NCBI GenBank assembly: GCA_018064725.1
Contig: JAGHUQ010000142.1
Location: 1 to 39,913, forward strand
DNA: 39,913 nucleotides
Source of the DNA: Candidatus Cryptobacteroides caccocaballi
GTDB taxonomy: Bacteria > Bacteroidota > Bacteroidia > Bacteroidales > UBA932
Direction of reading: 5' to 3'
Part shown: in pieces, positions 18,206-29,269 of the stretch
How the letters are laid out: each line of letters starts with the position of its first letter
How positions within the stretch are numbered: position 1 is the first letter of the stretch
The notes under the pieces: model-generated
What the model saw: the letters and a program-made list of their open reading frames with translations, nothing else
What the model was told of the DNA's origin: nothing
The model's database searches: none
Made by a program: the position numbers and the translations under genes

Positions 18206-18838
18206 TCAGGCTTTTTTTCTATAAAGCTTCATCCATCCCACGAGGGATACGATGCCGTTGATAAGGTATAGCGTACATACGACAGGCATGAATACATGTC
18301 CTACGCTGATGTGGAGTATGAGCTGGGTGATGTTCACGAGCAGCCATGCGATCCAGCAGTCCCATTTCTTGAGCGCACTGAGGAACTGTGCCACAAGGAT
18401 GAGCACCGTAACGCAGGAGTCAAGATAAGGATGTGGGTCCTGTGGGAAGAGGGTATCCAGAGTCCATCCCCAGAGTCCGGCGATGATGAATACCGAACCG
18501 ATGGCGAATGCCCTGCCTGCCCATGAGAGCATTGACACCTTCAGTGCGCTTGCGTCCGCGCTGCTCTCCTCTTCCTTCTTCGGATGTGTCCAGCGATAAT
18601 GGCCCATGAGGTTGATCGCGAGCGATATCGGCTGAAGCAGGAGGCTTGCGTAGAGATTCTTGTTCCAGAACATCAGGAACAGCGCAGCGGTATAGAAGTA
18701 CCCCACCCAGAAATTGTATTTGCTGTTGCGGCCCGCAAGGAATACGCAGGTCAGACCGAGCACCGATGTGATGATGTCGATCAGCAGCACCGGACGGTCG
18801 CCGGCAAAGGTGAAGACGGTGTAATTGATCCAGTCCAT
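18206..18838 (-). CDS. pnuC: PnuC-family nicotinamide riboside (or related vitamin) transporter
   Basis: Multi-TM PnuC pattern: NLMGHYRWTHP, AQFLSALKKWDCWIAWLLVNITQLILHI, GWMKLYR. Confidence 0.82.
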   Translation of the reverse strand: MDWINYTVFTFAGDRPVLLIDIITSVLGLTCVFLAGRNSKYNFWVGYFYTAALFLMFWNKNLYASLLLQPISLAINLMGHYRWTHPKKEEESSADASALKVSMLSWAGRAFAIGSVFIIAGLWGWTLDTLFPQDPHPYLDSCVTVLILVAQFLSALKKWDCWIAWLLVNITQLILHISVGHVFMPVVCTLYLINGIVSLVGWMKLYRKKA

Positions 18839-18844
18839 GACAGT

Positions 18845-20311
18845 TTATCCAATAGATCCTTCGAGTGATACGGAAAGGAGTTTGCGCGCCTCCACTGCGA
18901 ATTCCATAGGGAGCTTCGCGAGGACTTCCTGCGCATATCCGTTGACTATGAGGCCTACCGCCTCTTCAGGGCCGATTCCGCGCTGGTTGCAGTAGAAGAG
19001 CTGGTCCTCACTGATCTTCGAGGTCGTAGCCTCATGTTCCACGGTGGCCGTACGGTTAGAATTTTCGATTACAGGGAAGGTATGTGCTCCGCATTTGTCT
19101 CCGATGAGGAGGCTGTCGCACTGCGAGTAGTTGCGGGCATTGTCGGCGCCTGGCAGCATCTTCACGAGGCCGCGGTAGCTGTTCTGGCTATGTCCGGCCG
19201 AGATGCCCTTGCTGACGATACGGCTGCGGGTATTCCTGCCGGCGTGTATCATCTTCGTTCCTGTATCCGCCTGCTGATAGTTGTTGGTGACTGCGACGGA
19301 ATAGAACTCAGACGAAGAATTGTCTCCCTTGAGTATGGTTGATGGGTATTTCCATGTGATTGCGGAGCCGGTCTCGACCTGAGTCCAGCTCAGATGGCTT
19401 CCACTGCCCTTGCAGATACCGCGCTTGGTCACGAAATTGAAGATTCCACCCTTGCCCTGCGCATCACCGGGATACCAGTTCTGGACGGTGGAGTACTTGA
19501 CGTCGGCATCTTTCTCGACGATGATCTCGACGACTGCAGCATGGAGCTGGTTCTCGTCACGCATAGGTGCGGTACATCCTTCCATGTAGCTGACATACGA
19601 GCCCTCGTCGGCGATGATGAGGGTACGCTCGAACTGGCCAGTGCCCTTCGCGTTGATACGGAAATAGGACGAGAGTTCCATAGGGCAGCGCACGCCCTTG
19701 GGGATATAGCAGAACGAGCCGTCGCTGAATACGGCACTGTTCAGTGCTGAGTAGAAGTTGTCTCCGGCAGGAACCACGGTAGCAAGATACTTGCGTACCA
19801 GGTCCGGATGTTCCTGAACGGCTTCCGAGAATGAGCAGAATATGATTCCCTTCTCCGAGAGTGCCTTACGGAAGGTCGTCTTCACGGAAACGGAATCGAA
19901 CACTGCGTCAACGGCAACGTTCGAAGAGCTCTGAGTTTCCTCGGCAGCTTTCACCCCGGCAAGCACTTCCCTCTCCGAGAGAGGAATGCCGAGCTTGTCG
20001 AAAGTCTTCATGAGTTCAGGATCAATCTCCTTAGGGCGGTCGCTCTCCTTCTTGGGAGCAGCATAGTATATGATATCCTGGAAATCTATCTCCGGGATAT
20101 CAAGGTGGGCCCACTTCGGTACAGGCATCGTCTGCCACTTGCGGAACGCCTTGAGGCGGAACTCAAGCAGCCACTCCGGCTCGTTCTTCTTTGAGGAGAT
20201 CAGGCGGATGATGTCCTCGTTCAATCCCTTCGGAATGAACTCCTGCTCCACGTCGGTGACGAAGCCGTGCTCGTACTCCTGGGTCGTTATGTCTTCTATT
20301 ATATTTTCCAT
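18845..20311 (-). CDS. sufB: Fe-S cluster assembly protein SufB
   Basis: [80 protein letters not shown]. Confidence 0.96.
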   Translation of the reverse strand: MENIIEDITTQEYEHGFVTDVEQEFIPKGLNEDIIRLISSKKNEPEWLLEFRLKAFRKWQTMPVPKWAHLDIPEIDFQDIIYYAAPKKESDRPKEIDPELMKTFDKLGIPLSEREVLAGVKAAEETQSSSNVAVDAVFDSVSVKTTFRKALSEKGIIFCSFSEAVQEHPDLVRKYLATVVPAGDNFYSALNSAVFSDGSFCYIPKGVRCPMELSSYFRINAKGTGQFERTLIIADEGSYVSYMEGCTAPMRDENQLHAAVVEIIVEKDADVKYSTVQNWYPGDAQGKGGIFNFVTKRGICKGSGSHLSWTQVETGSAITWKYPSTILKGDNSSSEFYSVAVTNNYQQADTGTKMIHAGRNTRSRIVSKGISAGHSQNSYRGLVKMLPGADNARNYSQCDSLLIGDKCGAHTFPVIENSNRTATVEHEATTSKISEDQLFYCNQRGIGPEEAVGLIVNGYAQEVLAKLPMEFAVEARKLLSVSLEGSIG

Positions 20312-20326
20312 CTTGAATAGCGTTGG

Positions 20327-20334
20327 CAAAGGTA
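20327..20334 (-). promoter_or_regulatory. -7 element (TACCTTTG) for the suf operon
   Basis: CAAAGGTA on + matches TAnnTTTG on -; about 16 nt before the sufB ATG. Confidence 0.5.
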
Positions 20335-20344
20335 AGAAAAATGT

Positions 20345-20352
20345 TATTTTTG
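20345..20352 (+). promoter_or_regulatory. -7 element (TATTTTTG) for nagB
   Basis: Exact TAnnTTTG, about 30 nt before the nagB ATG. Confidence 0.5.
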
Positions 20353-20382
20353 TGCTCTATATTGGAACTATAAACTAATAAC

Positions 20383-21174
20383 ATGCGAGTAATCATTGAA
20401 CCAAGCTACGCCGCACTGTCGAAGTGGGCAGCTAATTACGTGGCAAAGAAGATCAACGAGGCCAACCCTACTCCTGAAAAGCCCTTCAAGCTGGGATGTC
20501 CTACAGGCTCTTCTCCACTCGGCCTCTACAAGGAGCTCATCGCTCTCAACAAGGCAGGGAAAGTCTCTTTCCAGAATGTCGTCACCTTCAACATGGACGA
20601 ATATGTGAACCTTCCTGAGGAGCATCCGGAGTCTTACCACAGCTTCATGTGGACCAATTTCTTCAGTCATATCGACATCAAGAAGGAGAACGTGCATATT
20701 CTCAACGGCAATGCTCCTGACCTCGCCGCAGAGTGCGCCCAGTACGAGGAGGCAATCAAGGCCGCAGGCGGAATCGACCTTTTCATGGGAGGTATCGGTC
20801 CTGACGGCCACATCGCATTCAACGAGCCTGGTTCTTCGCTTACCAGCCGTACCCGCATCAAGACACTCACCACCGACACCATCATCGCAAACTGCCGATT
20901 CTTCGACAACAACGTGGACCTTGTCCCTAAGACAGCTCTCACCGTCGGCGTCGGCACCGTCATGGATGCGAAGGAAGTGCTCATCGTCTGCAACGGACAC
21001 AACAAGGCCCGTGCGCTCCAGCATGGAATCGAGGAAGGAATCAGCCAGATGTGGACAATCAGCGCCCTTCAGATGCACCCACACGCAATCATCGTTTGTG
21101 ACGAGGCTGCCTGCGGAGAGCTCAAGGTAGACACCTACAAGTATTTCAAGGATATCGAGAAAGACAATCTCTAA
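20383..21174 (+). CDS. nagB: glucosamine-6-phosphate deaminase
   Basis: [65 protein letters not shown]. Confidence 0.95.
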   Translation: MRVIIEPSYAALSKWAANYVAKKINEANPTPEKPFKLGCPTGSSPLGLYKELIALNKAGKVSFQNVVTFNMDEYVNLPEEHPESYHSFMWTNFFSHIDIKKENVHILNGNAPDLAAECAQYEEAIKAAGGIDLFMGGIGPDGHIAFNEPGSSLTSRTRIKTLTTDTIIANCRFFDNNVDLVPKTALTVGVGTVMDAKEVLIVCNGHNKARALQHGIEEGISQMWTISALQMHPHAIIVCDEAACGELKVDTYKYFKDIEKDNL

Positions 21175-21215
21175 TCGATGGACCGACGGTCGGAAACGGC
21201 CACTCCGGATACGAA

Positions 21216-21241
21216 AAAGCCTCGGAAAATTCCGAGGCTTT
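21216..21241. terminator. bidirectional terminator between convergent nagB and ROK genes
   Basis: AAAGCCTCGGAA / TTCCGAGGCTTT. Confidence 0.8.
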
Positions 21242-21262
21242 AATTGTATGCAGAAGATGTCC

Positions 21263-22462
21263 TTATTCCATTTCGAAGTACCTTGCCTGTGCGAGCATAC
21301 ATGCTCCGATGCCACCGGTCATGGTTCCGAGCTTGCTGAACTTGACTGTGGTATCCTTGCTCACGAGCTTGAGAGAGTACTTGTTGATAGAGCCCATGAT
21401 CGGCATGTAGAGATAGTCCTTTGCCCTGCCGAGTATACCTCCGATGACGACAAGTTCCGGATTGAACACGTTGATGAGGCCCGCAAGACCCTTTCCGAGC
21501 GTGCTGCCGACCTCTTCGATTGCCTCGATTGCGAGTACATCCTCGCTCTCAATGGCGACGAAAATGTCCTCGAGAGTGATTTCCTTGCCTGAATTATACT
21601 TTTCGGAAAGCATTGACGAACGGCCTTCCTTGAGTTTTCCTTCCACGATACGATAGAGCGCCGAGCCAGATGCACCTGTCTCGAGACAACCTCTCTTTCC
21701 GCAACGGCAGATCCTATCGTTGTCAAGTATAGGGAAATGTCCGAACTCACCCGAGAAACCGGATTTTCCGTAAAGCACCTTTCCTTCGATTATCACGCCC
21801 ATACCGAGACCCCAGCCGACGTTCATGAAGAGTACGTGCTGCTCTCCCTCGCCAACACCTGCGACATATTCACCGAAGGTCATGGCACGGGAGTCATTCT
21901 CGACGGTGACAGGGGCATTGAGTTCCTCCTCGAGCACCTTGCTGATAGGAGTATGGTCATCGATGAAGAATGAGAAGCTGAATCCAGTCACATGGTTGAC
22001 ACGACCAGGCAGTGCGAAGCCGTAGCAGCGGACCTTTCTGAGTTCGATTCCGGACTCGAGCAGATGCTCACGAATCACACGCGAGATTGCATTGCATGAA
22101 TTCCTTGAGCCCTCGAACACGAACGGGATGTCGGCTCTGGTCTCGATCACCTTGCCGGCAAAATCCATCACTGCAAGGCTGATGCTGTCTCGGAATACGT
22201 CGATTCCCACGAAATAGCCAGCCTCTGGGTTGAGACCGAAGATGCTTGGCTTTCGGCCACCTGCCGAACTGAACTTACCTCTTTCTTCAATCATACCGGC
22301 ATCATGAAGTTCGTTGAGAATCTTCGTGATGGTCGGGATACTGATGTTGCAGGCCTTGCTGAGGTCTGCGATACTGAACTCTCCGTCTTTTGCACAAAGG
22401 GCAAGGATATGCTGCTTGATATCTGCGTTCCTGCCGATGAAAGTATCGCTAATCCTTTTCAC
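21263..22462 (-). CDS. ROK family transcriptional regulator (NagC/XylR-like)
   Basis: N-terminal winged HTH (FSIADLSKACNISIPTITKILNELHDAGMI) and ROK domain (GECGHFPI-like SGEFGHFPILDNDRICRCGKRGCLETGASG). Confidence 0.93.
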   Translation of the reverse strand: MKRISDTFIGRNADIKQHILALCAKDGEFSIADLSKACNISIPTITKILNELHDAGMIEERGKFSSAGGRKPSIFGLNPEAGYFVGIDVFRDSISLAVMDFAGKVIETRADIPFVFEGSRNSCNAISRVIREHLLESGIELRKVRCYGFALPGRVNHVTGFSFSFFIDDHTPISKVLEEELNAPVTVENDSRAMTFGEYVAGVGEGEQHVLFMNVGWGLGMGVIIEGKVLYGKSGFSGEFGHFPILDNDRICRCGKRGCLETGASGSALYRIVEGKLKEGRSSMLSEKYNSGKEITLEDIFVAIESEDVLAIEAIEEVGSTLGKGLAGLINVFNPELVVIGGILGRAKDYLYMPIMGSINKYSLKLVSKDTTVKFSKLGTMTGGIGACMLAQARYFEME

Positions 22463-22501
22463 TTCTTATAACTTTTGCGATGCTAATTATCAATACGCCA
22501 A

Positions 22502-22509
22502 CAAATTTA
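22502..22509 (-). promoter_or_regulatory. -7 element (TAAATTTG) for the ROK regulator
   Basis: CAAATTTA on + matches TAnnTTTG on -; about 40 nt before the start. Confidence 0.45.
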
Positions 22510-22562
22510 TATAATATTTCTTAATTATTAAATATTTTTAAGAAGATTTGTAAGTAAACATT

Positions 22563-22600
22563 AAAAGAGCCGGCCATTTTCTGGTCGGCTCTTTTATTTT
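22563..22600 (-). terminator. terminator of the ribosomal protein operon
   Basis: AAAAGAGCCGGCCA / TGGTCGGCTCTTTT stem just 3' of rplQ. Confidence 0.82.
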
Positions 22601-22632
22601 ATAGAATAATTTCTGGATTATTCTTGCCCTGA

Positions 22633-23091
22633 TTACTCAGCAGCTGGTGCCTCTACGGTCTCCTCAGCCTTCTTTGAGCGGCTACGACGGGTAGTCTTCT
22701 TCTCTGCCTTAGGAGCAGAAGCGAGAGCTGCCTCGTTGAAGTCAACGAGCTCGATGAGAGCGAGATCTGCGCCATCACCCTGGCTGAAGCCAGTCTTGAG
22801 GACGCGGGTGTATCCACCTGGACGCTCAGCGATCTTAGGAGCAACAGTGCGGAAAAGCTCTGCAGTTGCCTCTGCGCTCTTGAGGTAGCTGAACACTACA
22901 CGACGAGAGTGGGTAGTATCCTCCTTTGACTTGGTGATGAGAGGCTCTACGTATGACTGAAGAGCCTTAGCCTTGGCAACGGTAGTCTCGATCCTCTTGT
23001 GGAGGATGAGAGAAGATGCCATATTGGCCATAAGGGCTTTGCGGTGACCACTCTTGCGGCCAAGGTGGTTGATTGCTTTATTGTGCCTCAT
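22633..23091 (-). CDS. rplQ: 50S ribosomal protein L17
   Basis: [42 protein letters not shown]. Confidence 0.98.
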   Translation of the reverse strand: MRHNKAINHLGRKSGHRKALMANMASSLILHKRIETTVAKAKALQSYVEPLITKSKEDTTHSRRVVFSYLKSAEATAELFRTVAPKIAERPGGYTRVLKTGFSQGDGADLALIELVDFNEAALASAPKAEKKTTRRSRSKKAEETVEAPAAE

Positions 23092-23093
23092 TG

Positions 23094-24104
23094 TTATACG
23101 GTGTGATGATTCTTGGGTTCGATATTATACTTTGTTACGTCCATTCCGAACGAGAGCTTCATCTTCTCTACGAGCTCATCGATCTCGCTGAGTGACTTCC
23201 GACCGAAGTTCCTGAACTTCATGAGCTCAGACCTTGAGTAAGAAACGAGGTCAGCAAAAGTATCGATGTCTGCAGCCTTAAGACAGTTGTATGCCCTTAC
23301 TGAAAGGCCCATGTCTGAAAGCTTGGTGAGAAGGAGATGCCTTGTCCTGAGTGACTCCTCATCCAGCTCCTTAGAGTCTGACTCGACGCTAGGCTCAAGA
23401 GCCACCTTCTTGTCATCGGTAAAGAGTCTGAAATGGTAGATAAGGATATTTGCAGCTTCCTGAAGAGCATTGATAGGAGAGATTGAGCCATCGGTAGTGA
23501 TCTCGAGGGTCAACTTCTCATAGTCGGTCTTCTGCTCGACACGCCAGTCATCCTGAAGCCAGTTGACATTGACGATAGGAGTGTAGATAGCGTCGACGGC
23601 AATTGTTCCGAGAGGAGCATTTGCGTCGCGGCTCTCATCTGCAGGAACGAAACCCCTACCCTTAGTGATAGTAAGAGAGATCTCAAGCTTTACTGCAGTC
23701 TCGAGTGAGCAGATGTGCTGTTCAGGATTCAACACCTTGAAGGAAGACAATCCCTTGGAGATATCCTCTGCGGTAAACTCCTGCTTACCGCTGATTACGA
23801 GGTTCGCTGTCTCAGTGTCAACCGTATCAACCATCCTCTTGAAGCGTACCTTCTTGAGGTTGAGGATGATATCCTGCATGCCCTCAATGACGCCAGCGAT
23901 GGTGCCGAACTCCTGGTCTACACCGGAGATCTTGATTGAGCTGATAGCAAAACCTTCCAGAGACGAGAGGAGAATGCGACGAATGGCATTACCGATGGTC
24001 TGTGCGTAACCAGGCTCAAGAGGCCTGAACTCGAAACGACCCACGGTATCAGTGCCCTCGAGCATAATCACCTTGTCGGGTTTCTGAAATGCTAAGATTG
24101 CCAT
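23094..24104 (-). CDS. rpoA: DNA-directed RNA polymerase subunit alpha
   Basis: [30 protein letters not shown] and alpha-[45 protein letters not shown]. Confidence 0.98.
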   Translation of the reverse strand: MAILAFQKPDKVIMLEGTDTVGRFEFRPLEPGYAQTIGNAIRRILLSSLEGFAISSIKISGVDQEFGTIAGVIEGMQDIILNLKKVRFKRMVDTVDTETANLVISGKQEFTAEDISKGLSSFKVLNPEQHICSLETAVKLEISLTITKGRGFVPADESRDANAPLGTIAVDAIYTPIVNVNWLQDDWRVEQKTDYEKLTLEITTDGSISPINALQEAANILIYHFRLFTDDKKVALEPSVESDSKELDEESLRTRHLLLTKLSDMGLSVRAYNCLKAADIDTFADLVSYSRSELMKFRNFGRKSLSEIDELVEKMKLSFGMDVTKYNIEPKNHHTV

Positions 24105-24129
24105 ATTGACTTCTTTTTGGTGTTAATTA

Positions 24130-24732
24130 TTACTTAGAGTAGAGCTCGACGATAAGCTGCTCGTTGATGTTCTCAGGAATCTCCTCACGAACTGGGGTGT
24201 TGAGGTACTTACCACAGAGAGCCTTTGCATCGAACTCGATCCAAGAGTACTTGGTTGCAGATGCTACGCTGTTGGTGATAACCTCAAGGCTCTTAGAGCG
24301 CTCACGGACTGCAACTACGTCACCTGGCTTAACGAGAGCTGAAGGAATGTTGCAGATCTCACCATTGAGAGTGATGTGGCAGTGTGACACGAGCTGACGG
24401 GCAGCTGCACGTGTAGGAGCGATACCCATACGGTAAACGATGTTGTCAAGACGGCTCTCGAGGAGAATTACGAGGTTCTCACCCTTCTGGCCCTTCATGC
24501 GTGATGCCTTCTCGTAAAGGTTACGGAACTGGCGCTCAAGCACACCGTATGTATATTTTACTTTCTGCTTCTCTTTGAGCTGAGTACCATACTCAGATAC
24601 TTTCTTACGCTTGCGAGCGAGACCATGCTGACCAGATGGATAGTTCCTCTTTTCGAAGTTCTTATCTGGGCCGTAGATTGGCTCACCGAATTTACGAGCG
24701 ATCTTGGTACTAGGTCCTGTATATCTTGCCAT
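24130..24732 (-). CDS. rpsD: 30S ribosomal protein S4
   Basis: [25 protein letters not shown]4 domain [28 protein letters not shown]. Confidence 0.98.
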   Translation of the reverse strand: MARYTGPSTKIARKFGEPIYGPDKNFEKRNYPSGQHGLARKRKKVSEYGTQLKEKQKVKYTYGVLERQFRNLYEKASRMKGQKGENLVILLESRLDNIVYRMGIAPTRAAARQLVSHCHITLNGEICNIPSALVKPGDVVAVRERSKSLEVITNSVASATKYSWIEFDAKALCGKYLNTPVREEIPENINEQLIVELYSK

Positions 24733-24764
24733 AGTAATTTCTTCTTTAAAAAACGATCAAAAAA

Positions 24765-25154
24765 TTAAACTTTACGACGGCCTTTTGGACGGCATCCGTT
24801 GTGTGGCATTGGAGTTACGTCTACGATCTCGGTAACCTCGATACCTGCACCATGGATAGTTCTGATTGCTGACTCACGTCCCTGACCAGGACCCTTTACA
24901 TATGCCTTCACCTTGCGGAGACCAAGATCGTACGCTGTCTTAGCGCAATCCTGAGCTGCAACCTGTGCTGCATATGGAGTGTTCTTCTTTGAGCCACGGA
25001 AGCCGCTCTTACCTGCTGAAGACCAGCTGATAACCTGTCCTACGCTGTTAGTAAGAGTGACGATGACGTTGTTGAAGGTTGATGAAATATGAGCCGCGCC
25101 ATAAGCGTCAACCTTGACAACTCTCTTCTTTGTTGTTGCTGTTTTCTTTGCCAT
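24765..25154 (-). CDS. rpsK: 30S ribosomal protein S11
   Basis: [47 protein letters not shown]. Confidence 0.98.
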   Translation of the reverse strand: MAKKTATTKKRVVKVDAYGAAHISSTFNNVIVTLTNSVGQVISWSSAGKSGFRGSKKNTPYAAQVAAQDCAKTAYDLGLRKVKAYVKGPGQGRESAIRTIHGAGIEVTEIVDVTPMPHNGCRPKGRRKV

Positions 25155-25166
25155 AGTTCATCAACG

Positions 25167-25544
25167 TTATTTAGTTGCTTTCTTCTTGTTTGCAACAGTT
25201 TTCTTCTTACCCTTCCTGGTACGAGCATTGTTCTTGGTGCTCTGGCCACGTACTGGGAGACCGTTACGATGACGGATACCCCTGTAGCAACCGATATCCA
25301 TCAAACGCTTGATGTTAAGCTGGATTGAAGAACGGAGCTCACCCTCGATCTTGTACTCAGCACCGATGAGGGCACGGATAGCAGCAACCTGATCATCATT
25401 CCAGTCACCGCACTTGATATTCCAATCGATATCGCAGGCAGTAAGAATCTTCTGAGCAGAGCTGCGACCGATTCCGAAGATATAGGTAAGACCTATCTCT
25501 CCACGTTTGTTGTTAGGTAAATCAACACCGGCTATTCTTGCCAT
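25167..25544 (-). CDS. rpsM: 30S ribosomal protein S13
   Basis: [34 protein letters not shown]. Confidence 0.98.
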   Translation of the reverse strand: MARIAGVDLPNNKRGEIGLTYIFGIGRSSAQKILTACDIDWNIKCGDWNDDQVAAIRALIGAEYKIEGELRSSIQLNIKRLMDIGCYRGIRHRNGLPVRGQSTKNNARTRKGKKKTVANKKKATK

Positions 25545-25581
25545 AATCTATGTTTACTTTATTTGTTATACAATTATTGGA

Positions 25582-25698
25582 TTAACCCTGGCGCATCTTG
25601 AACTTTGGGTTCTTCTTGCAGATCACATAAAGACGACCTTTACGCTTTACGATCTTGCAATCTTCGCTGCGCTTTTTGATGGAAGCTTTTACTTTCAT
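25582..25698 (-). CDS. rpmJ: 50S ribosomal protein L36
   Basis: Own translation: [38 protein letters not shown] (38 aa); absent from the supplied ORF track. Confidence 0.97.
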   Translation of the reverse strand: MKVKASIKKRSEDCKIVKRKGRLYVICKKNPKFKMRQG

Positions 25699-25710
25699 TT
25701 CTGTAAGGTT

Positions 25711-25929
25711 TTATTTGTATCTGAAAAATATTCTTCCTTTTGATAAATCATAAGGTGACATCTCCACTTTTACGCGATCTCCAGGAAGGATCTTGATATA
25801 ATTCATTCTCATCTTACCGGAGATATGGGCGAGAATCACATGACCGTTCTCGAGTTCAACTTTGAACATCGCATTTGGAAGGGTTTCCACGATCCTGCCC
25901 TCCTGTTCGATGGCTGCTTGCTTTGGCAT
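25711..25929 (-). CDS. infA: translation initiation factor IF-1
   Basis: [67 protein letters not shown]. Confidence 0.98.
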   Translation of the reverse strand: MPKQAAIEQEGRIVETLPNAMFKVELENGHVILAHISGKMRMNYIKILPGDRVKVEMSPYDLSKGRIFFRYK

Positions 25930-25955
25930 TAAAATATCACTTTAAAATTTAACAC

Positions 25956-26720
25956 TTAAATATTCTCAATATATTCAAAGGTAGACAACTGCTCCGCGTG
26001 ACCTTTTCTGACAACGACAGTCAGTTCGTAGTGAGCTGAGTTCTTACGGTCTGCCGTGTGTACTGCCCAACCATTTCTTGCAAGATACACACCGCGGGTG
26101 CCCGCGTTGATCATAGGCTCGATGCAGATGGTCATTCCCTCGACGAGCTTGCTTCCCTTACCTGGCCTGCCATAGTTAGGGACGCCTGGGTTCTCGTGCA
26201 TGTTTCTTCCGATGCCATGACCTTCAAGCTCACGGACAACTCCGAAACCGAATGATTCTGCGTACGTCTGTACTGCGTTGCCGATGTCACCTGTACGGTT
26301 GCCTGCAACGGCCGCGGCAATACCCTTGTAGAGGGATGCCTTCGTCACATCAAGGAGCTTACGGGTCTCAGCATCCACTTCCCCGACAGGGAAAGTGTAT
26401 GCTGAATCACCGTTCCATCCTTTATACAACGTTCCGCAATCCACTGATACGATATCGCCTTCCTTGAGCACGTAGTCCGAAGGGAATCCGTGTACAACGA
26501 CATCATTCACTGAGATGCAGAGAGCTGCAGGAAAACCGTCATAACCGAGAAAGCTTGGAATCGCACCGTTGTCACGGATAAAGGTCTCAGCCACCCTATT
26601 CAACTCTAGAGTTGTCACACCAGGGGCAACTATCTTACCGACCTCCGCCAATGTCTTCGAAACGAGAATTCCGTTTTCGCGCATCAGCTCGATCTCTTCC
26701 TCTGTTCTTGGTTTGATCAT
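25956..26720 (-). CDS. map: type I methionyl aminopeptidase
   Basis: CISVNDVVVHGFPSDYVLKEGDIVSVDCGTLYKGWNGDSAYTF, GHGIGRNMHENPGVPNYG. Confidence 0.97.
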   Translation of the reverse strand: MIKPRTEEEIELMRENGILVSKTLAEVGKIVAPGVTTLELNRVAETFIRDNGAIPSFLGYDGFPAALCISVNDVVVHGFPSDYVLKEGDIVSVDCGTLYKGWNGDSAYTFPVGEVDAETRKLLDVTKASLYKGIAAAVAGNRTGDIGNAVQTYAESFGFGVVRELEGHGIGRNMHENPGVPNYGRPGKGSKLVEGMTICIEPMINAGTRGVYLARNGWAVHTADRKNSAHYELTVVVRKGHAEQLSTFEYIENI

Positions 26721-26741
26721 CTATCAAAGAACTATTAAAAA

Positions 26742-28079
26742 TTACATTCCGGAACGTCCTGTAAGACGGCCAGTCTTCATGAGACCGTCATAGTGACGCA
26801 TAAGCAGATGGCTTTCAATCTGCTGGAGAGTATCGAGAACCACACCGACAAGGATCAGGAGGGAAGTACCACCATAGAAGCTTGCAAACTGGTTGTTCAC
26901 ACCGCAAAGGATTGCAAGTGCCGGGAGGATCGCGATGGCAGCGAGGAAGAATGAGCCAGGAAGGGTAACCCTATCCATGACGTCGTCAAGGAACTTGACA
27001 GTCATCTTACCAGGCTTCACACCAGGGATGAAACCACCGTTCTTCTTCATATCCTCTGCCATCATTGTAGGATTTACGGTGACAGCAGTATAGAAATATG
27101 TGAAGATCACAACGAGAGATCCGAATAAAAGATTATACCAGAAACCGGTATAGTTGCTCAATGTCGCAGCGAGACCACGGGTAGCGTCGAAGCGAGAGAA
27201 AAGGAGCGGAGCAAGCATAAGCGCCTGAGCGAAGATGATAGGCATGACGCCGGCAGCGTTTATCTTGAGAGGGATGTACTGGCGTACACCACCGTACTGC
27301 TTGTTACCAACGATTCTCTTAGCATACTGAACAGGAACCCTGCGGACAGCCTGTACGAGTGCGATCGCTGCTACGAAGACGAAGAAAAGCACGAGGAGCT
27401 CGATGATGAGGAGGATGACACCACCTGCATTAGAGTTGAGCTTCTCAAGGATTTCAGCAACAAGAGCATGAGGGAGACGTGCGATGATACCAATCATGAT
27501 GATGATTGAGATACCGTTACCGATACCACGATCGGTAATACGCTCGCCGAGCCACATCACGAACATGGTTCCGCCGATAAGGATCACTGTAGAAACGATG
27601 TTGAAAGCGAAGTTGCTCCAACCAAGCTTGTTTACAGCGAGGAATGCATCAGCCGGAATCTGGTTGTGAAGATTGGCCATGTAGGCAGGGCCCTGGATGC
27701 AAAGAATCAGGATGGTCAGATAGCGAGTCATCTGATTCATTTTCCTACGGCCACTCTCGCCCTCCATCTGGAGCTTCCTGAAATAAGGAACGAATACTCC
27801 GAGAAGCTGGATGACGATCGATGCCGAGATGTACGGCATCACACCAAGTGCAAAGATCGATGCGTTACCGAACGCACCACCAGAGAACATGTTCAGGAGA
27901 CCTACGAGGCCCTCTGAAGAGGTTGACTGGAGGCGAGCAAGCTGCGTCGGATCGATACCCGGAAGCACGATGAAACTACCGAGACGATAGACGAGCAGCA
28001 GGAGGACTGTATACACAATCCTCTTGCGGAGCTCCTCAATCTTGAAGATGTTCTGAATGGTCTGAATGAATTTCTTCAT
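26742..28079 (-). CDS. secY: preprotein translocase subunit SecY
   Basis: RIVYTVLLLLVYRLGSFIVLPGID, MPYISASIVIQLL, multi-TM. Confidence 0.98.
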   Translation of the reverse strand: MKKFIQTIQNIFKIEELRKRIVYTVLLLLVYRLGSFIVLPGIDPTQLARLQSTSSEGLVGLLNMFSGGAFGNASIFALGVMPYISASIVIQLLGVFVPYFRKLQMEGESGRRKMNQMTRYLTILILCIQGPAYMANLHNQIPADAFLAVNKLGWSNFAFNIVSTVILIGGTMFVMWLGERITDRGIGNGISIIIMIGIIARLPHALVAEILEKLNSNAGGVILLIIELLVLFFVFVAAIALVQAVRRVPVQYAKRIVGNKQYGGVRQYIPLKINAAGVMPIIFAQALMLAPLLFSRFDATRGLAATLSNYTGFWYNLLFGSLVVIFTYFYTAVTVNPTMMAEDMKKNGGFIPGVKPGKMTVKFLDDVMDRVTLPGSFFLAAIAILPALAILCGVNNQFASFYGGTSLLILVGVVLDTLQQIESHLLMRHYDGLMKTGRLTGRSGM

Positions 28080-28084
28080 CTTAA

Positions 28085-28534
28085 TTATTCAATTGTGTTT
28101 GCCTTACCACCGACAGCCTCGATCTTAGCGACAGCTGACTTTGAGAAAGCGTTTGCAGATACTTCGAGCTTTGCGGTGAGCTCACCGTTGCCAAGGATCT
28201 TCACGAGCTGGTTCTTGTTCACGAAACCTGCCTCACGAAGAGTCTCGATGGTGATAACCTCAACACCTGCAGCCTCAGCGAGAGTCTGGAGAGTTGATAC
28301 GTTGATACCCTTATACTCTACACGGGTAGGATTAGTGAAACCCCACTTCGGAAGGATTCGCTGGATAGGCATCTGGCCACCCTCGAAACCGATCTTGCGT
28401 GAGTAACCTGAACGTGCCTGAGCACCCTTGTGACCACGGGTTGAAGTTCCACCGTGTCCTGAGCCCTCACCACGACCGATTCTCTTCTCTCTGCCTCTTG
28501 AACCCTCAGCAGGGGTCAAATTATTCAATTTCAT
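28085..28534 (-). CDS. rplO: 50S ribosomal protein L15
   Basis: MKLNNLTPAEGSRGREKRIGRGEGSGHGGTSTRGHKGAQARSGY; start at internal Met avoids overlap with rpmD. Confidence 0.97.
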   Translation of the reverse strand: MKLNNLTPAEGSRGREKRIGRGEGSGHGGTSTRGHKGAQARSGYSRKIGFEGGQMPIQRILPKWGFTNPTRVEYKGINVSTLQTLAEAAGVEVITIETLREAGFVNKNQLVKILGNGELTAKLEVSANAFSKSAVAKIEAVGGKANTIE

Positions 28535-28547
28535 CTTTCGGTCCTCC

Positions 28548-28730
28548 TTAGTTAATTTCTTCAACTTCGACAAGGTGGAGAACTTTCTCTACCATGCCCT
28601 TAGATACTGGGTTGAGCTCTACTTCAACAGTCTGATGAAGCTTGTGGAGACCAAGTGACTGAAGGTTTGCGATCTGCCTCTTGGTTGCACCGCTTCTGCT
28701 CTTAACCTGAGTGATTCTGAGTTTTGCCAT
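28548..28730 (-). CDS. rpmD: 50S ribosomal protein L30
   Basis: MAKLRITQVKSRSGATKRQIANLQSLGLHKLHQTVEVE. Confidence 0.97.
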   Translation of the reverse strand: MAKLRITQVKSRSGATKRQIANLQSLGLHKLHQTVEVELNPVSKGMVEKVLHLVEVEEIN

Positions 28731-28744
28731 AATCTGTGTCCTCC

Positions 28745-29263
28745 TTAACCTTTAAATACACGACTCATTGGAATACCACGGAGGCCAGCTACGGTGTAAG
28801 CGTCACGAAGCTCGGTGAGAGCTGCAACGGTAGCCTTCACAAGGTTGTGAGGGTTTGAAGAACCCTTTGACTTTGCAAGGACGTTGTGAACACCTACAGA
28901 CTCGAATACTGCACGCATCGCACCACCGGCCTTTACTCCAGTACCAGGAGCAGCTGGCTTCATGTATACACGTGCACCACCGAACTTGCTCTCCTGCTCG
29001 TGAGGAATGGTACCATTGAGGACAGGAACCTTTACGAGGTTCTTCTTTGCATCCTCGACACCCTTTGAAATGGCGGTAGTTACTTCGTTTGCCTTTCCAA
29101 GACCATAACCTACAACGCCGTTCTCGTCACCAACTACTACGATGGCAGCAAAGCTGAAGTGACGACCACCCTTAGTAACCTTGGTTACACGCTGGATGGC
29201 TACCAATCTGTCCTTGAGCTCAAGGTCAGAGGTCTTTACTCTTTTAACATTTGTATTTGCCAT
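28745..29263 (-). CDS. rpsE: 30S ribosomal protein S5
   Basis: [46 protein letters not shown]. Confidence 0.98.
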   Translation of the reverse strand: MANTNVKRVKTSDLELKDRLVAIQRVTKVTKGGRHFSFAAIVVVGDENGVVGYGLGKANEVTTAISKGVEDAKKNLVKVPVLNGTIPHEQESKFGGARVYMKPAAPGTGVKAGGAMRAVFESVGVHNVLAKSKGSSNPHNLVKATVAALTELRDAYTVAGLRGIPMSRVFKG

Positions 29264-29269
29264 AGTCTC

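Noticed and set aside
20368-21315. 315-aa minus-strand ORF antisense to nagB
   Set aside because: nagB is unambiguous on +; the antisense ORF has shadow-frame composition and crosses the strong terminator at 21216-21241.
25711-26720. map-infA inside the ribosomal operon as an unusual insertion
   Set aside because: secY-map-infA-rpmJ order is common in bacteria including Bacteroidetes.
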